A stretch of 64,000 nt of DNA from Liolophura sinensis (Eukaryota > Mollusca > Polyplacophora > Chitonida > Chitonidae): contig NC_088305.1 in the NCBI RefSeq assembly GCF_032854445.1, positions 21,988,955 to 22,052,954 of the forward strand. Direction: 5' to 3'. Positions within the stretch are counted from its first letter, which is position 1; every line of letters starts with the position of its first letter. A program made the position numbers and the translations under genes. Positions 44,959-57,333 of this stretch are shown here, piece by piece. The notes below the pieces were generated by a model. It was not told where the DNA came from and made no database searches. It saw only the letters and a program-made list of their open reading frames with translations.

Positions 44959-45664
44959 TCTAAAACAATGGCAGTTTAAGATCAAAAATTGTATTTAAAG
45001 TACATTTTACAATTTGCTTTTAAATCGCTTTTAAACACCAACTAATAATTCCAGTTTGTCCATTTTTCAGGCTGAAATCAATTAAACAACATGCAGTCTC
45101 AGAACCACATATGCTTTCACTTGCAGGAGCTGACAGCCACCAAAGGACACTTAATCAAGCTAAAGCACACAGAGACAATGTGTTCAACGTTGCACTTAAA
45201 ACAGTTCTTTGGTTAACTAATGAGGAAGTGGCTAATGTTAAATACCGAAGTTTGATTCATTTCCTTCAAAACCTTGGTGTTGAAGATGCAAAGTCTTTGA
45301 AGAAATCTGGCAATGCCCAGTACACCAGTCCCAAAATCTTCAACCAACTGCTCGATGCTCTAAATGCAGTTTCCATTCAAGTGCTGAAAGCCGCTAGAAG
45401 TAATTCCCCTTTCGTGGGTATTGGGATGGACGAAAGTACGGACCTGTCGCAGGAAAAGCATATCGCAGTGGTTGTACGATATGTTTCCGTAGAGGGCCAA
45501 GTGGTAACAACCTTCTTGAAACTGGAAGCCATTAAGGATGGAAAAGCCCAATCCCTCTTTGATGCCACTGCGAGCATGTTGTTACAATTTGGTGTCCCAT
45601 TCAGTAAGGTTGTTGGATTGGGCGCCGACGGTGTGAATGTGATGTCAAGCGAGCAGAATGGACT

Positions 45665-45679
45665 CAACGGCCTCATGAA
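45665..45679. repeat. Target site duplication, left side of Nimb copy 3
   Basis: caacggcctcatgaa, part of the hAT coding sequence (NGLM), is repeated at 51593-51607 after the Nimb 5' terminus. Confidence 0.93.
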
Positions 45680-45959
45680 TGAATGAATGAATGATTATGG
45701 CTTTACGCCACATCGGCAATATTTCAGCCATATCGTGGCGGAGAACATGTTTAAAACCAGGAATCAGTATATGGTTTTCAAGACTGAAGTATGAACATAC
45801 AAAACAAATGAAAAATGACAGACATGTTTAAAACTAGGTAAAACAATCAAAGCTCTTTAAAAACTTGAAAACCACAAAGCTTTTGAAATTTTAATTTGTA
45901 TATATGAACTAAAAATATCTATGTGAAATAAAAATGAAATTATATCTTATGATATAATC

Positions 45960-48900
45960 CAATATGTTTTAAGTAATTAATGACAGTATCGCCAGCGACA
46001 CTGTCAAATAAATCAAATATAGAGTTGACCGTGTAGAACCTTTGCCGAACATGGGCAAAGTCCACACAGTCAACCAAAATATGTTTGATGCCATATTGAG
46101 CATCACATCCAACACACTCGGGAGCACTGCTCCCATCTAAGATGAAATTGTGTGTCAGATGAGAATGCCCAATACGACACCTTTTAAAACTACTTGGTCT
46201 CTACGAGACGTTAGACAAGTATAGGCATTGTAGCCAATGACAGGATGAATGGCATGCAGTTTATTATGGATCTGCAAGTCCCATTCACCCTGCCAAAGGC
46301 GACGAATATATTTAAGAATATTAGACTTCACGTCAGCATAAGGGATTTTAACCCGAGATACAGGTTTATATAGGGCAGCTTTCGCTTCCCTGTCCACCGA
46401 CTGTGTTTCCATGGATACCAGTGTGACTTGGTATCCAACAGAATATAATATCTTTACCTCTTTAATTAATTTCGGTGTTTAGTTATTATCTCAAGTATCA
46501 ATGGATTTTTAAATTATTATTCTGAATTGCCAAAAGGCAAGACAGCGAGTCGCTGCATATCACTGCCCTCTGGACATGCCCAGAGGAAACATATGATAAG
46601 GCCAGGAGTATAGCCCTGGCCTCTGCAGAAAAGATAGAAGATGAAGGTGGCAGACGAAGAGAAGTGACCCGCTGCTCTAAGACAGCCGCAGCCGCAACCC
46701 TGTCCCCATCCTTTGACCCGTCAGTATTATAAATTTATAGTCCATATAATCAGCCTTGATTTCAGCAAAACCTTGCTGAATTATAAGAGGATTTGTATTG
46801 GATTTATTATATTTACGTAGATCAAATATTAGTTTAGTTTGTGGGAGAAGCCATGGAGGAGACTCTGGAAAAGATACCGGAGCTATATCCTCCAGCTTGA
46901 TGTTAGCACCCACAATATGGTCCCGTATGCGAAGACCGAACGAAGGGATCTTGTTAGGACATTTAATATATTTGTCTACATATAATGGATTGAAAACACA
47001 GTCGTAGGCAGGGTTTGTTGGATGTGCTTTAAGCTTTGTAGCATATTGAAGACTAAGTTTAATACGTCGGTTGTATAAGGAAGGCTCATTTGCCTCCACG
47101 TATAAACTTTCTACTGGTGAGGTTCTAAAAGCACCAAGGCTGAGCCTCAAACCTTGGTGATGAACAGGATCCAACAGTTTAATATACGACTTCCTAGCGG
47201 AACCGTAAATGATGGATCCATAGTCCAATTTAGACCTCACCAGAGAACGATATAAATTAAGTAAAACTGATCGGTCAGCACCCCAGTCGGTGCTAGACAC
47301 GACCTTAATTATATCGAGAGCCTTTGTACATTTAGCTTTAAGCATTTTTATATGAGGTATAAAAGATAGTTTACTATCAAATATTATACCTAAAAATTTT
47401 GTTTCTCCAACAATTTTAACCTGTTCACCACAAAAATTTAGCTCAGGGTCAAGATGAAGTTTCCGTTTGTTACAAAAATGCATACCGACGGTTTTAGACG
47501 TTGAAAATCTAAAACCGTTTTCAGTTGCCCATGTCTCGATCTTATTGAGACAAAGCTGCAACTGACGTTCGATGTTATTCATATTCTTAGCTCGGTAGCA
47601 TATAAGGAAATCATCCACATATAAAGAACCCTCTGTGCCCGATGTTAATGTTTTTGCTAGGCTATTAATTTTTATGCTGAACAGAGTTGGTGATAGAATA
47701 CTGCCCTGGGGTACACCCATTTCCTGCTCATAAGAGTCAGAAAGAGTGGACCCACCCGTACCTTAAACTGACGATCAGATAAAAATTGGGATATAAATAT
47801 AGGTAAGCGACCTTTTAGACCCATATTCGCGAGATCTTTTAAAATACCATATTTCCATGTGGTGTCGTAAGCCTTTTCAAGGTCAAAAAATATGCACACC
47901 ACATGTTCATTATTGATGAAGCCATCGCGAATAAAAGTTTCAAATCGAACAAGGTGATCCATGGTAGATCTACCTTGCCGAAAACCACATTGAATATTAG
48001 ATAAAAGCTTGTTGGTTTCAAGAAACCAAACAAGTCTATCATTAATCATCCGTTCCATAGTCTTACAGACACAGCTGGTAAGAGCTATGGGACGGTAATT
48101 ATTTGGATCAGTATGATCCTTACCCGGTTTAGGGACCGGGATAATGCACGCCTCCCTCCATGACGGTGGAAAATTACCAGTTGTCCAAATATTATTAAGC
48201 AAGTCCAAGAGAGTCTCCAGTGGCTCAAGTGGTAAATGGTTTAGAAACTTATAATATACATTATCGGGACCACAGCAGTATCGTGGGCCTTTTTTAACGC
48301 AGTTTTAAGTTCCTCGATTTTAAAAGGACAATTATATTCTTCTAAATTTTAGAAGAAAAGGGCAATTTAGTTTTCTCCTTCTGGTTTTTAATACGTTGGA
48401 ATTTTTTTAGTATAGTTCTCAGAAGAAGATTTCTTGGAAATTGTCTCAGCTAATTTATTTGCAATATGGGATGGAGAGGTTAATATATTATCTCCATCTT
48501 TCAAGTGCTGGACTTTGGCTTTATTATTTTTGCCCTTAAGTTTCTGAACCATGTTCCAGACCTTACGCATGGGTGTTTTTGACGTAATGCCTGAAACAAA
48601 GTTCCGCCAACAAGATCGTCTCTTGGACTTGAGTAATCGACGAGCCTTAGCTCTAAATTTACGAACCTGGTTTAAATTATTATCAGTAGGACAATGATTA
48701 AATCTGCGTTCAGCCTTTTTACGGTCCTTTATGGCTTTTACGACAGTCATTGTCGTACCAGGTTTACTTTGGATTGGGATTTGTCGAGGTCTTAGGGATA
48801 GTTCTGTCAGCGGCTTCTAAAACAAGCTGATTAAATTTTAACATAGGATCATCTGCTCCAGTGAGAGTCTTTGAGGTGATATCAGCCTCACAGAACCATC

Positions 48901-49628
48901 TCAAATGCGATCCAATCCGCTTTATCGAATTTCCACCTAGCTACACGTTCTAATGAATTAGAAGTGATATGTTCTAGGATTATAGGAAAATGGTCGCTAC
49001 CACAAAGATCGTCATGCACCTTCCAAGAAAAATCCGGGAGAAGTGATGGATCTGTGATAGTGAGATCGATAGCAGAATAAGCGCCATTACCTGGATGTAA
49101 ATAGGTATTAGAACCATCATTGAAATAACACAGTTCTTCGTTAGATAAGAAGTTTTCTATGATCTTGCCCTTATCATTTATGTTGTTACTGCCCCATAGG
49201 GGGTTATGGGAATTAAAATCTCCCATAAGTATAAAAGGTGTTGGCAACTGTTGTTTTAAATTATGTAACTGCAAAGCTGACAAAGAAATGTTCGGGGGAA
49301 TATACACTGAACATAATGTGATTGTTTCACATAGTGAAACACGAACGGCCACAGCCTGAAGTTCTGTATCCAGAGCAACAGGGCTGTGAATAACATTGTT
49401 ATTGACGAAGATAGATGAGCCGCCTGCAGCTCGATCTTCTTCATTCGAGTACGTACTGTATAATGAGTAATTTTTAAGAGTTATTTTGTCTTTGTCAGAT
49501 GTCTTCAGGTGAGTTTCCTGAAGACACAGGGCAATAGGATTTAATGATTGAACAAGCTGTGTTATTTCAATAAAATTTACCTTAAGGCCTCGACAATTCC
49601 ACTGTATGATTTTGTCATATATCGCCAT
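45960..49628 (-). pseudogene. Nimb copy 3 ORF2, frameshifted, YVDD intact
   Basis: ATG at 49626-49628 (MAIYDKIIQWNCRG). The endonuclease is open to 48888 (LQETHL, GDFNSHNPLWG, SDHFPII). After frame breaks near 48890, 48740 and 48210-48390, the reverse transcriptase follows (48208-46677: NNYRPIALTSC, QCGFRQGRSTMDHL, DLEKAYDTTWKYG, MGVPQGSILSP, YVDDFLICYRAK). Another break lies near 47760-47720 and one in the RNase H Asp motif near 46730. The C-terminal segment (46412-46155) carries DREAKAALYKPVSRVK. The CCHC end is readable near 46060-46130 in another frame. Confidence 0.9.
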
Positions 49629-50992
49629 TATGGAGGGAGACGTATAGGAGATTTTGCTTTATGTTTTGACCGAGGACGACCCTTTCTTGGAGATCGGCTG
49701 GAAGATCTCCCTGATGCGGGTGATATATCCATCACCTCCGCATCTGATGTTGAAGGACCAACGTCCTCCAACGAACCAAACTTATTAAAAGTTTGTATAG
49801 GATCCCTAGTGGCCTTAGAGGGACGCTCTGTGGGGCCACCAGGTTTATTAGTTATTTTATTATTATTTTGAGATTGACTTTTGACTTATTTTTGTCATTT
49901 TTAGGGCAATTGGGCTCAGCTGGTTTACCAGGGTGTTCTATACTATTTACTGTTTTTATTTGTTCTTTTGAAGGAGTTTGAGTTGAGGAAGAACTAAATG
50001 AAGGTTGAGATGGAAGTTGCACAGAAACATAACTAGGTTTGTCGTTTCCAATGGGCCAAGTCCAAGAGGTTTGAGTAGCAACAGTTGCTACTCGCTTGAC
50101 CACATTGGCAAACGAAGTCGGTAGAGAAGTATTAGAAAGTGAGGCTAATTTCCGGGCGTCCTGATAGGAGATATTGTTTTTAATTTTCAAGTTGATAATT
50201 TGCTTTTCCTTAACGAAAAGCGGGCAGTCTTTTGAGGAGGCCATGTGATCTCCACTGCAGTTGCAACACTTAACTGTGTTGCTGCAGCCGAAACCATCAT
50301 GGACCGTCACTGCCGCATCTGAAGCAAATAAGTTTGTTCTTACATTGTCCCTTGCCATGACCAAATCGTTGGCAATTAAAACAACGTGTAGGATTGGGGA
50401 TATATAAATCCACATTAACCCTATACGGGCCAACGTAGATATGAGACGGAAGGGAGGTAGTGTTAAAGGTAAGCAGGTATGTATTAAGTTTAAAGAGGTT
50501 ACCAGATTTCTTCGTAACGAAGCGTTTCACTCTGGTAACACCCTGTGAATTTAGTTCTTGGCAGATTTCTTCCTCATTCAGGTCAGCTATATCACCATCC
50601 CTGTCACGAATGATTCCCTGACAGCTGTTCAGGGAATGGTGAGGGGATGTGAAAACAGATATGTCAGATATTTTATTTAATTTAAGTAAATTTTTTGACT
50701 GTTGTTGCCGGAAACATTCAATGAGAATGTCTCCGGATCTAAGTTTTTTAACGTTTTTTAAAGTTCCTGCTGTGCCCTGGAGAGCCCTTTGCAGAAGAAA
50801 CGGGTGAATTTTTGAAGCCGGCTTTTGTTCACTCTTAGTTGAGAGAACAATGAAAGCCGGCCAACTGCTCTGTTCGTTATCCAGTGAGTCCGACAACTTC
50901 CTCTTTTTATCAGCACTTAAAGACAAAATCGGCTGAGAGGAAGATTTATTAGATAAATTTGAAATATTTAAAGTAGGTTTTGATGTAGACAT
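49628..50992 (-). pseudogene. Nimb copy 3 ORF1, one frameshift
   Basis: ATG at 50992 (MSTSKPTLNIS). Open through CFNCQRFGHGKGQC and into the second knuckle, where an inserted base near 50300 shifts the frame. The remainder (50433-49852 and on) encodes CNCSGDHMASSKDC and the tail, interrupted again near 49890. The frame used by the family ends at TAA (49628-49630), sharing one base with the ORF2 ATG. Confidence 0.88.
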
Positions 50993-50999
50993 GGTATAT

Positions 51000-51592
51000 A
51001 GATAGAAATTTCACCCCATATGTTCCCCACCCACCGCGGAGTGCCAACAAGGGCGATGCTGAACCTGGAATACCCAGCAGGAAAGACACCAAGGATTCCA
51101 TATGAGGTATACTCGAACAGATTGATTTATACCAACAGGTTAAATTCAATCTACTCGATTGGCCCATGAGCCACCGCCTCAAAACGTAGTCCTACAAACG
51201 ATATTTCAGAAATAATATTTGTTCGCCAAACGATATGCTGTTATTGAGGCAATTGGGACCACGTAGAGGCAAGACATGACCAAGCCGATTGATCGGACCG
51301 GGCCCATCCGACCTCCCGTCTCTCTCCAAGTAAGGGCCAAAGTGACGTGTTGGGCGTGAAGATCTCGCAAGACCAACCCACCCTCAGCCACCAGGATCCC
51401 GTCCTCGGAGATTACGGGTCGCAACCCACGGCAAACAGGTCGCTCCCCGGTTGCCTCTCACACAACCGAGAAGATGTGAGCCTATTATATTCACCGGGCT
51501 CACACAGGAGAGCTCTAGGTTAGTCGACTTTACGACAAGCTTGCTAGAGGGCTGAGGTCCTATTCTTATCACCCCGGAAAACCCCACGGGGG
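51000..51592 (-). other. Nimb copy 3 5' leader
   Basis: Full-length leader of about 590 bases from the CCCCGTGGGG terminus to the ORF1 start. It carries the same inverted repeats as the other copies. Leader sequence near the ORF1 end contains a small open frame starting MRRWLMGQSS that is also present in copy 4. Whether it is translated cannot be judged. Confidence 0.8.
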
Positions 51593-53299
51593 CAACGGCC
51601 TCATGAAAACCCTTACTGTTTCTATGTTCATTGTGTATGTCACAGACTGGCATTGTCTGTCAGTAACTGCCAACAACAGATACCAGCTCTAGATACACTT
51701 ATTAAGATCATAGGGAGTGTATATAACTATGTCCAATACTTTAAGCTTGAGAAGTTCAAAGACATCTCCGCAATACTTGATATGGCCACCGTCAAATTCA
51801 AACGTCCTTTTGAGATTAGATGGCTATGCTTGGGCGAGGCAGTTGTGGCAGTCATAAGGAATTATGAACCTCTGATGGTTCTTCTCAGCCAAGATGCTAA
51901 CAATGGCGACCCAACAGCCATAGGTCTCAATCAACAATTATCCTCATTTAAATGGGTGGCCCTCTTACACCTGGTTGCAGATGTGCTGAACACAATTAAT
52001 CACCTCAGCAGGCTGTTTCAGCACAAATGATGTGTCCTTTTCAGCAATTCGGGGCGACATAAAAAACAAATTCCTTTTGAGATTAACAACACCTCATAAG
52101 AGTAAATTCAATGCTTGTTAAATATGCTAGGACAAAAACAAAGTCTTACAAAAGTCGCACTAAGCTGTCCAACCATGAGTTCCAATCTCACTCCATCTTT
52201 TTGTCAGAATATAAATCAACTTACCAAAGAACACAGGTTTTCTCTGGGAAATGCCCATTGTCAAAATTTTACACCCATGGTGATGATGACCAATTGCTAA
52301 ACCCTACACTGTATGATATAAATATAAGCTCCATTTAAGACTCTCAACGACTCTCACATTACAATACATTGAATGCATCAATATTTTACTGACAAAACAT
52401 AGCCACATCACTAACCATGATGGTATACATGTATCAGTTTTTGAGTTCATGCCAATTAAACTATAAAAAATGTTAACAAGCAGCTAAATTTAGTGGGTTT
52501 ATATACACCGATCTTTGAACCAGCCAGCTACCCAGGGCTTGACAGACTTCTGGCATGGGGCAATGTACACTTGGAGACGTTATTGGATCACTATGGGCAG
52601 CAAAAGATGAACAGTGAAGGTGTTAGGTTTGATCCACTTGTTGACCAGGACCGATGCAGGGAAGAATTCCTCCCCTTCAAGACAGCCGTGGCTAGGAATC
52701 TCGGGGAGGACCAAGGCCACCGATACAGGCCTACAGAGCTGTTTCAACACATGTTCAGTCTAATAGATGGACAGGGGCAGCGACAAATTTTCGCAGCTGT
52801 CTGAAATGAGTCATTAAATGCAAACATACATAAAATTCATAATAAGTATAGATTCTAAAATAATATATGAAACAACATCTTTAATAAATTACATGTACTT
52901 GATTTTTAACTGTTAAAACATTATCTCTTATGCTGTATTACAGTAGCATGTTTTCCCTAAATTTACGTACTTACCCAAAGTGCTCACAAAGTATTCCTGC
53001 CTTGGCCAATAACAAAAGTATTTCTTTTTCCTGAAATGTTCAAACTAATGGTGCTTTGCCTCTGTATGATGGTGGGGAACGCTGATGCAGAGCGCGTGTT
53101 TTCGTGCCAGAATCGGATAAAGACGAGGCTGAGGACGCGACTAACTGTAGAGCATCTGGATCAGCTGATCAGGATATCTTATGCATCACACGGAGACCTT
53201 GATATAATGTGGCGCTGGAGCACTTTTTGCAGAGGCCAAGAAGGCTTTAATGGCATTCACCCATTGTACAATGTACACCCCTACAACAGGAACATGTAA

Positions 53300-54103
53300 A
53301 ATTTTCAGAGGAAATAACAAAAATGATGACAACATAAAGAACAGTTGCTTGACTAAATTTTGTCCTCTATAGACCTTCGAACGCCTCTAGATGGACACAG
53401 ACCCCCATTACAACTTCCGTTTTTCGGTAGGGACGATTGTAGTTCTGTGAATTTTAGGGTATAAAGTCTTTTTTTGCTCCCAGGCGTCCATTTTTGGTGC
53501 ACAGGTGCATGCTTGGTATTAAAATGCTGGAAACTGTCTAAACTTTGAGGAGGTATGAGCTTTATTGATGAAAGTTTGAAATTCTGGGCGAGAGGACACA
53601 AGGCGTGAGGTAGTGATGAGGCTGCGAGTGACGTCCCCTTGGCGTTGGTAGGCACGCCTCCCAGCTGCCGGCATGGAAAGGTCCAGATTTTGACGGTCAA
53701 CCTATGTCAAGATTTTTATGACTTCTTTCTCACAGGCTGGGCCAGGTATGCACCAAAGCTTATTGGCCACGGAATGTTTGGGACTGAGCTACAGCGCTAG
53801 ACGTTAACATTGTCGCTTATGGAAAATTAATGGGGGTCCGAGGCCTGTACTGACGAAGTCACCAAAATGTGAAAAATGTCACTATGCGCTTAGATTTCGC
53901 AGCAGCCTGATAATTTTTGGTGGGTATGTCTGTGATGTGTTTTGCATTGATTCGGCCGTTTCATAGCTTCTTGGGGCTATTTATATTTTGAAAATATCCA
54001 TTTTGATGAAAAATCGGTAAAATGCTGTTCAGCGTAGGGTAGCATGTGTATAGGCATCCTGAAATGAACAATATGCAACGTTCTAGTATTCCTACGCTTG
54101 AAA
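53300..54103. other. Non-coding stretch between the hAT gene and the endonuclease ORF
   Basis: No gene supported. A 115-codon minus-strand open frame (53700-53353) shows no domain. Non-coding flanks of either the hAT element or the endonuclease-bearing element may lie here. Confidence 0.4.
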
Positions 54104-54487
54104 ATGGAGACGTTCAGAGCAGAAATTGCTGCAAAAATTGAAAGTTTCAGTGTTTAGAGTGAAAACGGAGCCTGTCGAGTGTGGACTGGACCATTGACGA
54201 GGGATGGTCGATATGGCCTTGCCTCCTACAAAGACCCCGTCACACATCGATGGAAGAAGAAACACATCAGTAGACTTGTTTATATGGCCAGACAGGGGCT
54301 GTCACATTTAGATCCTAAGCTTGATTGTTCACACGTGTGCCACAACACACGCTGTGTAAACGTGGACCACATAAGCTTGGAACCACATTGTGTTAACAAT
54401 AACAGGCAGCGCTGCTGTCTCGGCCATGGGCAGTATGCAAGGTGCATGTTGCATTTAAGACTGAGCAGGTTGGTTTCCCCTCATTAA
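54104..54487 (+). pseudogene. His-Me finger (I-PpoI-type) endonuclease ORF with one in-frame stop
   Basis: The frame from ATG 54104 (METFRAEIAAKIESFSV) meets TAG at 54155-54157. It then runs open to TAA at 54485-54487, about 127 codons in all. The body shows the pattern of zinc-binding loop homing endonucleases: RVWTG at the start, RLVYMARQG, then CSHVCHNTRCVNVDHISLEP (the His of the His-Me finger with Cys/His ligands), VNNNRQRC, and a second GHGQYARCM cluster. Such enzymes make double-strand breaks; best known are group I intron homing enzymes such as I-PpoI. Here it is in an animal transposon-rich region, convergent with the transposase that ends at 54596. Family assignment is from motif memory; substrate is unknown. 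An upstream exon supplying the start is possible, in which case the TAG would not matter. Confidence 0.7.
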
Positions 54488-56825
54488 AAATAATAAATAA
54501 CAGATTGTTTTAGATTTTGCTCAATTTCTGTTATCATTTTTTAATTTCTTTCATAAGCAACTACAGCTGTGACAAATTATATACAAAATTGGCGGTTACA
54601 AATATCTAGTGTATGTGTGATCTGTTTGGGTGTTGTCCAGTTGTCCCTTGGCATAGTCAGTTTTTTCTTCTGGATTTGAAAGCCTGTACTCAATGTGCTC
54701 TCGAAGTTTTCTGGCTGTATTGCGGAGTGATCTCCCCTTAACTGTCTGTCGCTTCTTATAAACCTTGTGGTACTGGTTCACCCTTTCAATCTGTTGTACT
54801 GTTCTCTCGCTCCTAGGTGAAATACTGGCGCCGACAGCTTGGAGTTTGGCAGCCGTGGACTTGTCCTGGCCATTGTTAAGTCTGTGGATTCTGGACGCCG
54901 CAATGTAGCTGCTTGTGACAGATTTCTACATTCGATTAGGACACTCACCATAAAGCTGGCCCATATTACAACAGAAGGGAAAGTTTATCTTATTAGTTGC
55001 CTAAGAAGATGGCAGGGTGATACAACATGCTTAATGTACGGATATGTTTAACATCTGACTTAGTGGTTTACAATTTGCTCGACAACAAAGAACATTTAAA
55101 CAATGCAAACCAATAACCCTGTCGTGTTACTTTTTCAACATTATTGAGTATTTAAATTTCAACAAACTAGTTATTACCATCATACGGGAAGTACTGTCTC
55201 TTTGGGCAGAATTTAAGCAGCATACTATGGAACCTTTCTAGAACCCCACTATGACAAAATTTTGTCATCTTTTTAAAATATTTCAGCAGACTGGTGTTTG
55301 TTGCAATTTCTTGCAGGGCTGTGAATGCTTTTGATTTCGGCTTCAGCCACCGCGTTGTTTTCTGCTCCATGGCTGACAAAGGTGGATGGTCACACTTGTG
55401 GAGCATTTTGTTGGCAGACCACCTGTGGCGATTTATGTGTTATGTGTCAAATTCCAATTAACCTATAAAGGTTACATGTCTAATTTTTTATTTATTTATT
55501 TATTCTTTATTTGCAGTAGTCCAGAAACATATAAAACTTGCCTAGACTGATTACCTTACCTATCAGTCATCACTTTCACCCTTTCCCATCCCCAGCTTTC
55601 CATTTCATTGAAAATACATACAGCATAAATATCAAGATACAAACCTCAAAAGCTTCCATCACATGTGGCACAACACCACCACAAATGATTGGATATGCTT
55701 TGTATCCAGGGCCCTAGTTCAGCACAATCTTCTTTGCTTTTGCTGCCAGCTTTTTAACGATGCTCATTGCCACGTGCCACATATCGTACTGATGATCAAT
55801 CTGTTCAATAATAACAAATAATGAATGTGATAATACATACATATAAACAATTTTCAACTGACTGGTGCTTTTTGCCAAACTTTTGTTTATTTGATGTCAG
55901 GATATGCTGCCATGATGACATTACCAAGACTTGCTAATCAGCTAGGCGTTTGTCTTTGTTTTTCAGCTGGTATGTGATTATCACACCCCGTGTAAAAGAC
56001 CAGGAGTGTGATTAGCATACCCAAATTCATTCTCCCCAGACTCTGATTTGTGTCTTAGTAGCACTTCTATTCTTTTATTCAGGAGTATGCTGGGATTGGG
56101 AGTGAGAACGTTTCAAATTTGATGGCCTGTAACCACGATATAAAATCAATAAAAGATCAATTCAAAACCATCAAAACAAACCCGGTTAATGTCATCAATA
56201 CCTTTTCACACCCATTTTCAAATTAACAGTAACTAAATGTACCTGACCTGAAATGTACATAGCCTCCAAATTCAAAAAATAAGTTATACAGAAATCAACA
56301 CAACTGTACCTTCTTATAGTTCTTGTCCATCATACTGCTGATTGTCCTGTGTCTGTCAGTAGCCAACACTTTACCATTTAATTTGTCATTGTCCACTTCT
56401 TTCAGACACCTCTTCAGGCCTTCTGGTTCCATTCCATTGGAATTCTTTACCTAACACAAAATGTTACTCTTGTTAGCAGTATCATCATATGTTATATACA
56501 CAGGACGGGGGAGGGGGGCTTGCAGGTTTGTAGCATACTTAGTTTAATATATAACACCCAAGAAAGTTAACAATAGATCTGGTTAGTTAGCTAAACTCAC
56601 AACCAGCACATTCTCAGTGTTATTTCCCTTGAACACCCCACCGAGGCATACCCCGCTACCTGGAATTAGTATCCCCTCAAAAACACTTAGCTTTGAGAGG
56701 AAGTGGCCAGGGATTGAAGTTGGGCAAGGGTCATAAAGAATTACAGATTCATATATAATACTCTATTTAATAAATTTTATCTGTTTATAATTTTAGTTTA
56801 ATACATGAACACATTCTTTACCTCT

Positions 56826-57240
56826 GATACCTGAGAATCTCTGGCGATCTGCATTGTGATCAACCACATAGACGGCGCTGTTATCCCTATGTACATATCT
56901 ATCACGTACATGTATTTAACAACATAGACGGCGCTGGTTGCCCAGTGTAACCGTCTATCTTGTATGTCACGTGTAACATCATAGATGGCGCCTCTTGTAG
57001 CATGAGATCTTTACATATTAACGGGAAAGCCGTAAGACGTTACTTTTGAAAATAATCTGATCGGTTAGGGTCTGTAACGCTCGCCATTTTCAAAATGTAT
57101 CTAATACCGCTTACCCTGGGGCCAGGGGCCGGAAAGGTAGCCATGCTCATTACATCTGCAGGATGCCTTTATGAACAGTTGCAATTAAAGCGCGACTGAG
57201 ATACTTGTTTAGCTGTTATTTGACATGGAACTCATTCACG
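56826..57240 (+). mobile_element. Penelope-like element 3' end fragment
   Basis: From about 56830 the sequence matches the 3' end of the Penelope-like copy at 2144-2240 (gaatctctggcgatctgcat, then acatagacggcgctgttat), in plus orientation. It includes the last codons of the reverse transcriptase. It sits within the broken transposase, between the AKY exon and the VKNSNG exon. The right limit is a guess. Confidence 0.7.
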
Positions 57241-57333
57241 GACTACGAATTTGAAATTTGATATGGAATTCATGCCTGGAATATTCTTTGTCTGCCCGGC
57301 ATCATTGAAAACTGATGACCGCTTCTCTCTTGT

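Larger units (their letters stand above)
45680..51592 (-). mobile_element. Nimb-type retrotransposon, full length (copy 3)
   Basis: A 5.9-kb minus-strand element inserted in the hAT coding exon with a 15-bp duplication. It has a complete leader, ORF1, ORF2 with intact YVDD, and 3' end with tail. Its 3' third (RNase H to tail) resembles copies 5 and 6 (ALYKPVSRVKIP), whereas its reverse transcriptase resembles copies 1, 2 and 4. Frameshifts in both ORFs make it inactive now. Confidence 0.93.
44247..53299 (+). pseudogene. hAT-family (ZNF862-like) transposase gene, spliced, split by Nimb copy 3
   Basis: Exon 1 (44247-44620) begins MSKRDSEKSGK. It encodes a TTF-type zinc finger (CKVCSQSG...WTEGTRNFR) with two in-frame TGA codons at 44412 and 44523. 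Its donor is gtgtgg; the next exon starts at 45071 after catttttcag. The core shows Asp in VGIGMDESTD, Asp in VGLGADGVNVM, and after the insertion the hAT CxxH motif (CVCHRLAL, read in a frame shifted by one at 51608-51617). It continues through KRPFEIRWLCLGEAV to a stop at 52028. Later pieces (52493-52804, 53036-53299) carry the dimerisation region (NADAERVFSCQNRIKTRLR). Nimb copy 3 interrupts it at 45680-51592. Domesticated ZNF862-like genes are known, but these stops argue for a decayed transposon copy. Confidence 0.85.

Noticed and set aside
53353-53700. 115-codon minus-strand open frame
   Set aside because: No recognised content; lies in the flank between two transposon genes.
57310-57325. 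Hammerhead ribozyme core (ctgatga) in the Penelope-like region
   Set aside because: Hammerhead motifs are known from Penelope-like elements, but the matching GAAA strand and flanking stems are not present here.
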